Positions 47,510 through 57,915 of a DNA stretch of 64,000 bases are shown piece after piece. The notes beneath the pieces are model-generated. The model saw nothing but the letters and a program-made list of their open reading frames with translations, did not search any database and was not told the DNA's origin. This stretch comes from Strongyloides papillosus (lineage: Eukaryota; Nematoda; Chromadorea; Rhabditida; Strongyloididae): NCBI GenBank assembly GCA_005656395.1, contig SRSI01000009.1:2170001-2234000 (forward strand), written 5' to 3'. The stretch's first letter is position 1. Every line of letters starts with the position of its first letter. The translations under genes and the position numbers were made by a program.

Positions 47510-47904
47510 TATAAATACTTTTAACCTGAAGGAATATTTTATAAATTTTTAAAATACTTAAAAATCACTAATTCCTGCGACGACATCACTTTGGTATTAC
47601 GAACATCTTTGTCGTGTATTTGATAAAACTATATTAATTTAAGTGTATCATTAGTTTTTATTCTAAATATGTTTTAAAGGCTTTTGGTAAACTTTGCCTT
47701 TAAATAATTCATCGTTATTTTAATTTACTATTTAAAATGTCTTTTTATGGAACATAAATTGGGTTTTATTATGTTTTTGGTGTAACACTTAATGATGTAT
47801 TTTTTATAATTTTATTGTTGTTTTTTATCCGTATTTTTTTTATTTTTGTTGTTTATTAAATTGTGTATTTTAAAAATGATGTAAGCAATTTTTTAGCTTC
47901 AAAT
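47510..47904. other. Divergent promoter region
   Basis: About 400 bp between divergent genes. It holds a TTTTTTAG acceptor just before the ATG at 47905, and on the minus strand a CCTTCAG acceptor before the CHCHD4-like gene. Confidence 0.45.
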
Positions 47905-48845
47905 ATGCGAGTGACATGCCGATGGTGTCGTATTAATAACTGTAAACGTTTTCAATGTCAAAAATTCGGAAAATTAAATATAATGGCAGATATAGATACT
48001 GAAGAATTGCCAAGGACATTTAGGATACCTGAGACAATAGAAATTGATGAAGAAAACGTTGCTACAACATCGGTATGTTTTTATTTGTCTTTAATTAATT
48101 AAATTTCTAGAATTTTTCTAAACCTAATTTAACACCTAAAAAAGTATCTAGTATAAGTGAAGTTTCAATATATCATAAAACTCCACTAAGACGTCCTAAA
48201 ATCTACAAAAATTATATGCATAAAGAAACGATATTTGTCAGGAATATCCGTGAAGCAAGAAGTCCGTGTTGGCTGAAGAGATCATCTCTTAGTTCGATCA
48301 GAAAAACTACTAATAGAGGAAGAAATATTTGTGTTACGTTACGCAAGAACTACATAGAGAATATCATTGAATTCGTTCGAAATGAAAGCAAAATGTATAG
48401 TAACGATTATCCCCTCTATGATATAGAAGAAGAATATGAAGAAGATGTTGAAAAATCTGAAAGAAACCCCCAATATAGTAATACATTCTCTAGTCAGGTA
48501 GTAAATTCATCGTCCCCGAAAATCGTTGAATTAGATGAACACGGCAATGAAATCGTCGATACCTCAGTAACATCCAGTATTAATGCCTTTAATAATTTAT
48601 CACTTGAAAATGGGATTGAAAAAACGTGGCAAAATTACAGATGCATTGACTTGTCTGAAACATCCGACAACTACAATAACTTGTTAGATTTTAGAGAAAA
48701 CATGCTTATTTGTGGTTTACAAAGTCTTCATATTCCAGACAGAAACAACGGGTCTATTGTAAATGAAAGGGACTTCTTCGAATCTTCAATCGATACAATA
48801 ACACAGAAACTTGTAAAGACGCTCGATATGTCTCAACACCAATAA
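47905..48845 (+). CDS. Unknown protein with N-terminal Cys cluster
   Basis: Exons 47905-48072 and 48111-48845 give 300 residues. The start MRVTCRWCRINNCKRFQCQK places four cysteines in a basic context (CxxC-x5-C-x4-C), which could bind zinc and nucleic acid. The middle is Arg/Lys-rich (TPLRRPKIYKNYMHKE, and SIRKTTNRGRNI), followed by an acidic block (IEEEYEEDVEKSERN) and a C-terminal conserved-looking stretch (NMLICGLQSLHIP). No family recognised. The start is chosen because it is three residues after a splice acceptor and keeps the Cys cluster intact. Confidence 0.6.
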
Positions 48846-48981
48846 GAATGCAATAGTTAGTTATGCCTTCTCTTCTAAGTATTCATTTTATACTTACTAG
48901 ATAAAAAAAACCAATTTTATCGTTTGAAATATCTCATATAATATGCTATTAAAAATAATATTAAATTTTTTATTAAGTATA

Positions 48982-49674
48982 TTATAATTCTGTTTTTGTA
49001 AAACTTTTTTTAACTTGTTGGAAAATTGTTTGAAGGTAGAACAAATAACTATCAGTAATTCCTCTAATATAGGTAACAAATAGTTTACCAACTGAAATTG
49101 GATCAGAGTTGAGTAGTCCACCGATAGTAGGATATACTCCACTCAAAGGAACGACTCCTCTTCCATAACAGGCAACAAAAGTGTCTTCAGAAAATTCATA
49201 GATTGCTGCTTCGAATTGGCCATGTCTAAATTCTTCACCTTTTTTGAATATTTCTTTAAATCCCCCATTCAAGATGTCCTTGCTTCTGTAAACCGATCCA
49301 CTAAGAACGGAACATGATGTGTTTGACCAATGAATTCCAGAGCGACCTGATGTTTTTAATGGGGCATGAAATACAACACTAAACTCAGTAAAAAGTGTAG
49401 AAACAAATTGGGCATTGAGATTTAAACCACCAGCTGAGAATGGAATCCAATATGAATCTTTTAGAGAACTTTGTGGGCTAACGGCTTTCATATTTGATAC
49501 AAAATTATTAACAGCAGAAAGTCCATTCTTCATTTTCGAGGCATCCAAAGCAATTTTTTTGAATTTCGCGGCAGGGAATGAATAAGTTTTGTTGTGTAAA
49601 ATGTATTGAACAATTTGATATATGACAAAAGCAAGTAAAGCAAAACGTATGATACGTGACAGAATAAAAGCCAT
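48982..49674 (-). CDS. SIGMAR1: Sigma-1 receptor / ERG2-family protein
   Basis: Single exon, 230 residues (human 223). An N-terminal membrane helix (residues 5-25) is followed by the ERG2/SIGMAR1 cupin: WIPFSAGGLNLNAQF, SGIHWSNTSCSVLSGSVYR, KGEEFRHGQFEAAIYEF and CYGRGVVPLSGVYPT, ending in two C-terminal helices. Sigma-1 receptors are ER chaperone-like proteins at mitochondrial contacts; fungal ERG2 is a sterol isomerase. Aligning to human, the ligand-binding Asp126 is Cys121 here and Glu172 is Cys169, and these are the only cysteines in the protein. His154 is kept (H151); Trp164 is Phe. The substitutions suggest loss of the usual amine-binding pair. Confidence 0.9.
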   Translation of the reverse strand: MAFILSRIIRFALLAFVIYQIVQYILHNKTYSFPAAKFKKIALDASKMKNGLSAVNNFVSNMKAVSPQSSLKDSYWIPFSAGGLNLNAQFVSTLFTEFSVVFHAPLKTSGRSGIHWSNTSCSVLSGSVYRSKDILNGGFKEIFKKGEEFRHGQFEAAIYEFSEDTFVACYGRGVVPLSGVYPTIGGLLNSDPISVGKLFVTYIRGITDSYLFYLQTIFQQVKKSFTKTEL

Positions 49675-50483
49675 AATATCCCTTAAAAAATAAATAAATT
49701 AATAAAAATATATTACAAGAGTTGTAAATTGCAATAAAGATTTCTATATAAAAAATACTAAATACATGTGAATACAATGACTTTATTCAAACTGGTGCGT
49801 CGTAAGAGTTGTCAAAATTACAAAATTAAATATGTATTTCCTTAAAATACCTTCTTTTTTTATTTTATAAGACACAAAAATTGCATATAGTTAGTAGGTA
49901 TATCATATAATATTCGGGAAAATCATATAAAACATAGGTAACCTAATTATATAATATAAATAGAATATTACAATGTAATTACAGCACAAAAAAAAGTGCA
50001 TGCAATTTAATATATTTAATTTAAACGATGATCTGTAAAGAACTGTTCATAAGACATAAAATTTCGTACATATTTATAAAATAGGTCTTTGTCAAATGAA
50101 TGATATGTTCAATGCTTCTTATAGAATTGCTTACATTTTATATTACTTTTTAACATGGTATATAGAAATGCCTCTAGTTTTTATAACAATCATATTATAT
50201 CAAACAATCGTTTCTATATCTATAAAGAGTTAAAATACATTTTTTTATTCAGATATCTAGATAATATTTTATTATTTTTATACTGCCTTTTTTTCTATTT
50301 ATAATTGAGAAGCGAAATTTACGTTACGACTACTTATAATTTACATCAACAATATTACAAAGATTAAATAATAATCTTTAAAGAGAAAAAATTTTTAATA
50401 TTGTATGATAGTTTATTAGATTTCTTTAATTAATGATTTTATGATTTTAGTTATTTCAAATTGGAGAAACCTTTATCATCTCA
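49675..50483. other. Divergent intergenic region
   Basis: AT-rich spacer between divergently transcribed SIGMAR1 and FERM genes; no further feature. Confidence 0.5.
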
Positions 50484-51908
50484 ATGTCTTTTCTTTTTGA
50501 TGGCCTTCAAATATTTACTCCTTATTTAAAAGATGATGACTCCGAGAAAGATGAAACTTTTCTTAATGTATCCTTTCTTGATGGTTCCACTAAATCTATG
50601 AGAATATCCAAGAAAGCAACTGGTGCAAAAGTTTGTCAACGTGTTTTAGAATATCTCAATATCATCGACACAGAATTTTTTGGTTTAATGATAAAGCATA
50701 AAGGTAGAAAATTAGAAAAAGATAATTCAAAAGAGAGTGATTGTTGCGATGGTACAAATTGGGAGTGGATTAATGAAAAGAAGAAGGTTCATCAAATGAT
50801 TCCAAAAAATGCCCACGGTCTTTGCGTTTTTCTCCGGGTAAAATTTTTTCCTATTGATCCATCCAAGGTAGTTGATTGTTTTAGTAGACGATTGATTTTT
50901 TTGGATATAAATGAAAAAATGAAAAACGGTGTTTGGAATTTTGATGAGTACTCAAAATCTGATACCATAGAAATTATTTTTCTTGCTGTTAAAGCTTTTG
51001 ATCCTGCTCCAATTGGTTGTAACAATACACAACAGTTCATAAAAATTGCTAAGGAATATGGAGATATATTGATGATAAAAAAAGGAATCTCTTTTGATGA
51101 TGTTTTAAGAGAGAGCATTCGTATTGAGACATCATTTGAAAAGTTATGCAGGTATTATGAAAATTCTCCAGTTAGATTGTTTAGTAACATTAATAAAGAT
51201 ACTTATGTTTTGGAATTCTTAAAAAAAGTCAAGGATACTGTAGACTACGGGAGTTTTGTTTTTGACGAGGTAGGAAATAAATGTGATGTTTCAAGGAGAG
51301 TTATTGTAAATCCACTTGGTATCCATATCATAAGAGGTAATGAGGAAAAGAGAATTTTCAAAGGATGGAATAGTGTTAAAAGTATTACCAAAAAAGGAAG
51401 GAATGTTAAGATTAGTTTTATTAAAAGTTTGGATGAATATGATAAACCATGTTCAATTAGTTTCTGTAAAAAACTCCTAGATGCAAAAAATCTTTTTACT
51501 GTTGCTTCGGGATATCACAAGCATACTAACGATTGTTTACAAAAAATTGTTGTTGAGGAGGAACGAATGAGAATGAGTATGAAATCACGTCATGCAAGCA
51601 TGGATTCCGACATTTCAAGCACCTCTAACTTTTCATCACAATTTTCACTTAAGAACACTGCCAGAAATTCTATTGTAGATAGGCTTACATCAATTCGTAA
51701 GCGCTTTAGCTCTAACACTGCAAATGTATCATTGAAGTTGCGTTCTTCACCTCTTAGTAGCTTGTCATCTAGAAATATGAATTCAGCCAATGATTCAGGA
51801 GTTTTTAACGATTCAATTGTAACATCATCTGCCTCAAATTCTATAAATTTGAACAATTCTATATTTGAAACTCCTCGTAGAGATGAGCTACTATCTAATA
51901 GTGGCTAG
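50484..51908 (+). CDS. FERM-domain protein
   Basis: Single exon, 474 residues. Residues about 24-120 form the ubiquitin-like F1 lobe (FLNVSFLDGSTKSMRISKKA). Residues 125-245 resemble the F2 lobe. Residues 250-345 fit the F3/PH-like lobe (YGSFVFDEVGNKCD, then GIHIIRGNEEKRIFKGWN). FERM proteins link membrane receptors or phosphoinositides to actin. After the FERM part comes a 130-residue Ser/Asn-rich tail (SRHASMDSDISSTSNFS) with likely phosphorylation sites (KRFSS, RHASMD). The F2 lobe is divergent, so the exact subfamily (FRMD or PTPN-related) is not clear. No phosphatase, kinase or PDZ domain follows. Confidence 0.75.
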   Translation: MSFLFDGLQIFTPYLKDDDSEKDETFLNVSFLDGSTKSMRISKKATGAKVCQRVLEYLNIIDTEFFGLMIKHKGRKLEKDNSKESDCCDGTNWEWINEKKKVHQMIPKNAHGLCVFLRVKFFPIDPSKVVDCFSRRLIFLDINEKMKNGVWNFDEYSKSDTIEIIFLAVKAFDPAPIGCNNTQQFIKIAKEYGDILMIKKGISFDDVLRESIRIETSFEKLCRYYENSPVRLFSNINKDTYVLEFLKKVKDTVDYGSFVFDEVGNKCDVSRRVIVNPLGIHIIRGNEEKRIFKGWNSVKSITKKGRNVKISFIKSLDEYDKPCSISFCKKLLDAKNLFTVASGYHKHTNDCLQKIVVEEERMRMSMKSRHASMDSDISSTSNFSSQFSLKNTARNSIVDRLTSIRKRFSSNTANVSLKLRSSPLSSLSSRNMNSANDSGVFNDSIVTSSASNSINLNNSIFETPRRDELLSNSG

Positions 51909-52065
51909 CCTTTAAAATATTTCTTATCATTAAAAAAATTACACTCCAATTACAAATTCTTGAGATACTGTATTAATAATTAATATACCACTACTCATAT
52001 TTTTTTATTTAAAACTGTTAATTTTTAAAATAAAAAAATCCATTTAATTTAGATAAAAAGTTTAA

Positions 52066-53404
52066 TTACTCAAGAGTTATTTTGAAAAAATTAAAAAACT
52101 TTTGATTTGATGCTTTAAAATTTTCTTCAATAAAATTTGATGGATCAAAAACATCAAATACTCGAGCTACGAGAAATACTTCGTTACGCATTAAGATATA
52201 TTTTTCAGAGTTTGATAGCACATTTAAAATTTTTGATAAACGATGAGCATAGTTGTCTATTTTTTTTCTAAAAACATAGTATCCATGAAGCTCCTCATTG
52301 AAACTTTTTATAATTTTATTTGCAATATTTTTTGTTGTTTGAGAAACATTAACCTCGTTATCCATCTTCCATAAAATACTTCCTATTAGATAGGAAAACT
52401 CAATATCGTCTAGTGAAAGTTCTTTCATTGGTTCATATAAATATTGAAATAAAAATTTATTACATGGTATAAACAATTTGAAAAGTTTATCTTTACCACT
52501 ATCATCAACTTCTTCATCACCCAAGTAAGCAAAATTAATATCATCGAAAGCTTCTGTATTTTCAAACAACATTATATTTTTATTTGTATAGTTTGCAAAA
52601 AGTTTTAATGAAGTGTATATTCGTTCTAAATTTAAAATTATCGGAAATTTTCTTCTGCAAATTTCGCACTTATCTTTTAGAGAAATTATACTAAAATCAG
52701 GTGCATTTAATAAACACTTGAATAATGTAGAAAGACAATGCTCAATAAAAATTATATTTTTCTTTAATGTTATTGCATTTGTAACTATAACTGTTTCTAA
52801 AGTTAAATTTACATTGACCGTAGCCAGAAAATTTTTTATTGTATGTGTTAATGCTTGAAGTGGTAAATTTAAAATTCCATCCATTTTTAAATTATTTTTT
52901 TTAAGAAAATGTGAATCTATAAATTTTTCAGCATATTTCAACACTGTTGTTTCTGAATCATCTGTATCTGAAGATTCATTGTTTATTCTTGTTATATTTT
53001 TTTCAAAATCATAGGAGTCCATTGTATTTTCTTTATATTTATTTCCTTCTATTTCACTACTTCTTAAAATTATTTCATTGTTGTATGTAATATTAGTTTC
53101 TGGTTCTTTACCTTTTATACACATTCCTAACTTTATGCATTTTCTAAATCTACAGAATCTACATAATTGTTTATGTGAAAAATGAATAACGCAATTTTTA
53201 GTATTCCTTCTACAACGATATTTTTTATTACCATGAATACTTCTTCTGAAAAAACTCGAACAGGCCTAAAAAATAGATTTATGAAATGTTCAAATATATT
53301 TATTTCTAACTAACTCTACAACTATTGATTTGAAAATGTATTGCATTGGACGGAGCTGAACATACGAGACATTTTTCCGCAGTGGTTTTAGTAACTGAAT
53401 CCAT
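52066..53404 (-). CDS. Nuclear hormone receptor (supplementary, nematode type)
   Basis: Exons 53315-53404 and 52066-53265 give 429 residues. The two C4 zinc fingers are read in order: CLVCSAP with [12 protein letters not shown], then [10 protein letters not shown] with [10 protein letters not shown]. The P-box region CRACSSFF differs from the CEGCKGFF of classical receptors and fits the HNF4-derived nematode expansion (CRACAAFF). The ligand-binding region is divergent and poorly conserved, with [21 protein letters not shown] and [10 protein letters not shown] in the helical part. As such receptors usually do, it presumably controls metabolic or developmental genes. It is 280 bp downstream of the TRUB2-like gene on the same strand. 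Confidence 0.88.
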
Positions 53405-53684
53405 TTATTAGGAAAAAAAACGTTTGAAATTAGTTGATATCGACAATTAAACTATACAGAATGGAGAAGACGAACAAATCTTAAAATTTGTTTAATGACA
53501 AAATAAGAATGCGTATTAGATATAGAATTTTAATTACATTTGTTTGTAGATCATACTAGAAATGATTATAATTATTGATAATGATGTCACATGTATAATA
53601 GTAAAAACTATTAAACACAATATATCACAATTTTAATATCTTTTGAAAATAAAAGTTTATACATTTAGTGTTTTTATTAACATT

Positions 53685-54758
53685 TCAATCAATTTTATTA
53701 TAATATCTCCCCCATGGGATTCTTAGATCGTCGATTTCTTCTTGGTAAATTTCTTCCTTTTCTGCGGGTAAACCACTCTCTTCTATTAAATATTTCTTGT
53801 GAATGTCATTATTTGTTAAATCATCCTCTGTTAGTTGTTTAGCAACATTATCAACATTTGAAAATTTCTCATAAATATCGTTACAAATAAGAATATTATA
53901 CAATATATTTTTGAGATTTATATTTTTCTCCAATAATGCTTCTTTAATTGTATATGGACCAACTCTAATGCATCGTAAATATTTTGGAGCAGCTATAGAA
54001 TTTAATTGTACTCCAAAGTGAAATATAAAATCCCTTAAAAAAACATCTGCCAAGTTCACACCTTGAATTTTTAATGAAAAATATGGTGAATTAAATGCAT
54101 TTAAAGCTAAATGATAAATAATTGGAGCATTTGGTATAGAAGGTTTTGGTAGACCTTTTCTTGCCAATTCAAAAGCTTCTTCACTTTCTAGATCTACATT
54201 ATGATGTTCAAAAGAAGAACGTTTGTAAAAATGAAGTAAACGTGATATTAATTTGTTAATTTTTGAGCGATTAATATGAGAAAATGGTGCTGTTTGTACA
54301 GTTTTACCACGAATTAAATTTTCATATGATTCTACTCCAAATTGACCATTCATTTTGTACTCACTAGACCACTTTTTTTCTTTTATTTTTGATAAATCCG
54401 ACTCTGAGTAGTTTATCGCAATTAAACACACACCTGATGATGCAGGTTCAAGAAAATTTATTTCATCTAATTTAATATCTTCAACACGAAAAGGAAATCC
54501 ACATACTAATGGATGTTGTGTATAGTCAATTTGGTTTTTTATTCCTGTTATTAATGGAGCGCCACTTTCTGGGTGGTATGTTACAATAGGACGTTGGATT
54601 AGAGGAATGTTTATATTGTGATATTCATTACCTTCATCCACAATTCTTTTACAAATAAGCTTTTTTAATGCAGTCATTGATGTATCTTTTGGTTTATAAA
54701 CACAAAAAACACCAGTTAAAAATTTTTGAATTTCATTTGCTGTTAATTTTATCTTCAT
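53685..54758 (-). CDS. TRUB2: TRUB2-like pseudouridine synthase homologue
   Basis: Single exon, 357 residues. It follows human TRUB2 closely: TGVFCVYKPKD, HPLVCGFPF, the FLEPASSGVCLIA motif, PFSHINRSKINKLIS, NVDLESEEAFELARKGLPKP and the C-terminal LRCIRVGPYTIKEALL. TRUB2 modifies mitochondrial mRNA and is needed for mitochondrial translation. The motif equivalent to human RLDAQASGV, whose Asp is the catalytic nucleophile in all TruB enzymes, reads FLEPASSGV: Asp is replaced by Glu104. This would normally abolish activity, so the protein may have an RNA-binding or assembly role only. It sits 174 bp downstream of RPS4 on the same strand. A TTATTAG acceptor precedes the ATG. Confidence 0.88.
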   Translation of the reverse strand: MKIKLTANEIQKFLTGVFCVYKPKDTSMTALKKLICKRIVDEGNEYHNINIPLIQRPIVTYHPESGAPLITGIKNQIDYTQHPLVCGFPFRVEDIKLDEINFLEPASSGVCLIAINYSESDLSKIKEKKWSSEYKMNGQFGVESYENLIRGKTVQTAPFSHINRSKINKLISRLLHFYKRSSFEHHNVDLESEEAFELARKGLPKPSIPNAPIIYHLALNAFNSPYFSLKIQGVNLADVFLRDFIFHFGVQLNSIAAPKYLRCIRVGPYTIKEALLEKNINLKNILYNILICNDIYEKFSNVDNVAKQLTEDDLTNNDIHKKYLIEESGLPAEKEEIYQEEIDDLRIPWGRYYNKID

Positions 54759-54932
54759 ATTCCTAATAATAAAAATATACTTTTAGTAATAAAAAAATAG
54801 GAACATATTCTTGTGAAAAAAACACTAAACAATTCAATTTATACTAACAACAGTTTATTCGTAACAATTTGTAAAACAAAATGTAACATGATTGAAATTA
54901 TTTAATTAAATTTCATAACAATTTTTTACTTT

Positions 54933-55904
54933 TTATTGCTTCTTTTTAGCAGCAAGACGGGCATCACGTTCCTCAGCAATGGTAAGTTTGATACCCTTTC
55001 CAGCTGGAAGAGAAATCAATGGTGTGGCTCCTTTTCCAATAACGAAAACGTTTGAAGCACTAAAATTTTAAAAATTAGAATATAAAACAATACCCAAATT
55101 TTGTAGAAATAATGAGTACAGAGTGGACAACATGATATTTTTCAAAGCTCATCATGTGCCAGCTCCAGGTTAAACAAACCTTAGTGGGAAGTTATGCCGA
55201 CCAGGCCCCCACCCTCATTATCCTATTGCCTAGTTAACCTACCGTGTGGCAAAGGAATGTCCAGCAGCGTCTTTAACGTGAACGATATCGAAAGATCCTG
55301 GATGTTTTTCTCTGTGTCCAATAATTCCAACTCTTCCTGTGTTACGTCCTCCAGTGATCATGCAAAGGTTACCAGCATCGAATCTAACGAAGTCAGTGAT
55401 TTTTCCTGATTCAATATCAATAACAACGGTATCCTCATTCTTGACATGTGGGTCTGGGTAACGGATTGTTCTTCCGTCATGGGTTGTCAAACATGGAACT
55501 CCTTTTTGTCCAGTGTAAACTTTCTTGACCTTACAAAGTTTAATACTTCCTTCTTGTTTGGTAATTCTGTGAGTTGTGTATCTTCCTTTGACGTCATAGA
55601 GAAGTCTGAAAACTTCATTTGTCTTCTCAAGAGCGATGACATCCATGAATCCAGCTGGATATCTCATGTCAGTACGGACTTTACCGTCAACTTTAACGGA
55701 GCGTTCTTTGCAGATAGCTTGGGCGTCTCTGTAGGTAAGAGCATACTTCAAACGGTTACGAAGGAAAAGGATAAGAGGAAGTGATTCACGGAGTTTGTGA
55801 GGTCCAGCAACTGGACGTGGAGCGAATACTCCTCCGAGTTTATCAAGCATCCAATGCTTTGGTGCAGCAAGGCGTTTCAAATGGTGTTTTGGTCCACGAG
55901 CCAT
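54933..55904 (-). CDS. rps-4: Small ribosomal subunit protein eS4 (RPS4)
   Basis: Exons 55243-55904 and 54933-55059 give 262 residues (C. elegans 259). The sequence starts [20 protein letters not shown], continues through the S4 RNA-binding and KOW-like regions ([29 protein letters not shown]) and ends [20 protein letters not shown] plus the Lys-rich tail. eS4 is a core 40S protein. Codon use is more GC-rich than the neighbours, typical of highly expressed genes. The 183-bp intron (55060-55242) contains a structured GC-rich element, reported separately. RPS4 and TRUB2 may share a transcript, given 174 bp between them. Confidence 0.98.
55109..55221 (-). ncRNA. Structured intronic element, possible small RNA
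   Basis: The middle of the RPS4 intron is far richer in G and C than any other intron here and folds into a multi-branched shape. ATAATGAG (55109-55116) pairs perfectly with CTCATTAT (55214-55221), closing about 97 nt. Inside are three hairpins: ACATGAT (55130-55136)/ATCATGT (55151-55157), AGGTT (55167-55171)/AACCT (55177-55181) and GTGGG (55184-55188)/CCCAC (55208-55212). Ribosomal-protein introns commonly host snoRNAs. I find one C-box-like ATGATGA but no proper D box, and no clear ACA tail, so the class is open. The strand is assumed to be that of the host. Confidence 0.55.
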
Positions 55905-57915
55905 ATTATTATTTTAAATCCCACTGAAAATATAGAAAAAATTTATTACAATTGAAAAAAAATCTATTTGAAAATATAAATTATACCGATATAAATATTT
56001 AAAAAATAATTATTGAAATAAGTTAGGATGGAATACTTCACCAAGAAAATTTTTACAATATGTCTTAGCACGAAATATACTGTATAAATTTTCATACGAA
56101 ATATTGGTAAACAGAGTCTTTATGTGTCGTTACAAGGCAATTTTTTTTAATTAATGAGTAATTAGAAAGGAATTTAAATTTCCAAAAAACTCTATTATTT
56201 TTCAATGGATATTTTGTTTTTTGTGGTAATAACCGATCTATATAGATGATTTAATCTTCTATAGATACCTTCTACCCGGCACCGAACATAAATGACTTAA
56301 ATGACATAAAATAATTAAGATAAAAGAAAGTGTAGAAAATAATTTATAATGAATTTGAACAAAGAAAATCTTTCTTAAAATATAATCGAATTTCAAATTC
56401 CCTGACAAAAACAGAATTGTTTATCGCATTTAATTAATGGTTTCAGTCTAATATATTTGTATTTTTAACTCACTTGTTTATATAAGTATTATTTTTACAC
56501 GAAAAATATATTATTACCTGAACATACTAAGAAAGATTCATATTTGTATATTTTCTAGTGAAAACTAAGACTCACTTTTTAATGAAAATTTTAATTATAG
56601 TAACTTTTACAATAATTTTTGATTTTTTATTTGAAAAAAAGTTAATATAAAAATATTACATTGTGATGCATTAATAATTTACAGGAAATATTTTTAAATA
56701 TTACATGACATATGTAATAAGGAAAAATATAATAAATAATTTCTGCCACTCCTCCCAAAAAATAATATTTTATAATTATCCTCATAAAGCGTTATAAACA
56801 GAATAATTTTTTAAAAGAATTTAATAATTTTATTTTTATAATTGTTCCTTTTAAGAATAAATTTTTGAGGACCCTAAAATATTGCTTAAATTCTTACTAG
56901 AAAATATCTATCCTTTAAATTATTCACCTCGTATGTATGTAAACTCGAAATAAATTCTATGTTAAAATAATGTCTTTTGTTTGAATCATTATATGGTATC
57001 TATTATAATAAATATTACTTTTAAATTACGAGGAAGGGAAGTAGTGTCGTTCTTTGAGTGTACTTCAGGAATAATTATTTAATTATAAAAATATTTCCAT
57101 CTAGTGGAAAATCATTTATTTTGTCGTTTTATAAAAAAAAATTTACATTTATTGGAGACAAATAACTTAACTAATTTATAACTTAGTTATTGGTTCCAAT
57201 TTAGATAGATTTCTCAATTGATATTGCTTTTTATAAAACAATAAAAAATTATTAATGCAATAACTTTTATAAATTTAATATTATTATATATATAACATTT
57301 GAAGTTATTAGTCTAGTAATAGTGGAAACTTTGATTTTCATTGTCACATGTTTCTAATTTTTATTTTTTATTCTTAAGAAAGTAAAAGAGAAAGGAAAAT
57401 TTATTTGCGTTTTAGACTATTGGTCGTGTAAATTCTTTTGTTGTTATTCAATAAGCAACGTATATCTATTTAGGATTACTACCATGCGTACTTCGCTATA
57501 TTTTTTATTTATTTGTGTTTTTTAACTAAAAAATGTGCATAAATCCAAAATCTTGTAAAGACAGCATCCGACAAAAGATCGTTTTCCAAAAATATTTCAT
57601 CATGGTGGTTGCACTAACATTTATAGTACTACTCGAGTATTAGATTTCTAAAGTATTGTATTGAATGGTAACAATTTGTATAATTTTTAATCATATTTTG
57701 ACAGTTCCAAATAGGTACTTTTTACATTTATAAAATTGGTTATCATTTATAATTGTGTAAACGAGTGTATTTACTTTTACTGATGTCTAACACTCATATA
57801 GCATAGATAAATATTGCCACGTTACAAACGTTGTTCGATAGTATAATAAAAAATTGATTGTTGTAGAGTTAAAAATACTAAACTGGAGATTCTTAAAAAT
57901 AATACTCAATTTACA
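55905..57915. other. Intergenic region (divergent promoters)
   Basis: About 2 kb between divergent RPS4 and TM9SF2. Plain AT-rich, apart from a perfect palindrome ATCTATATAGAT near 56236-56247 followed by a CTACCCGGCACCGAAC patch. No ORF recognised. Confidence 0.5.

Noticed and set aside
55150..55160. C-box-like ATGATGA (minus strand) in the RPS4 intron as proof of a C/D snoRNA
   Set aside because: No CTGA D box at the expected place near the closing stem, so a C/D snoRNA call is not justified.
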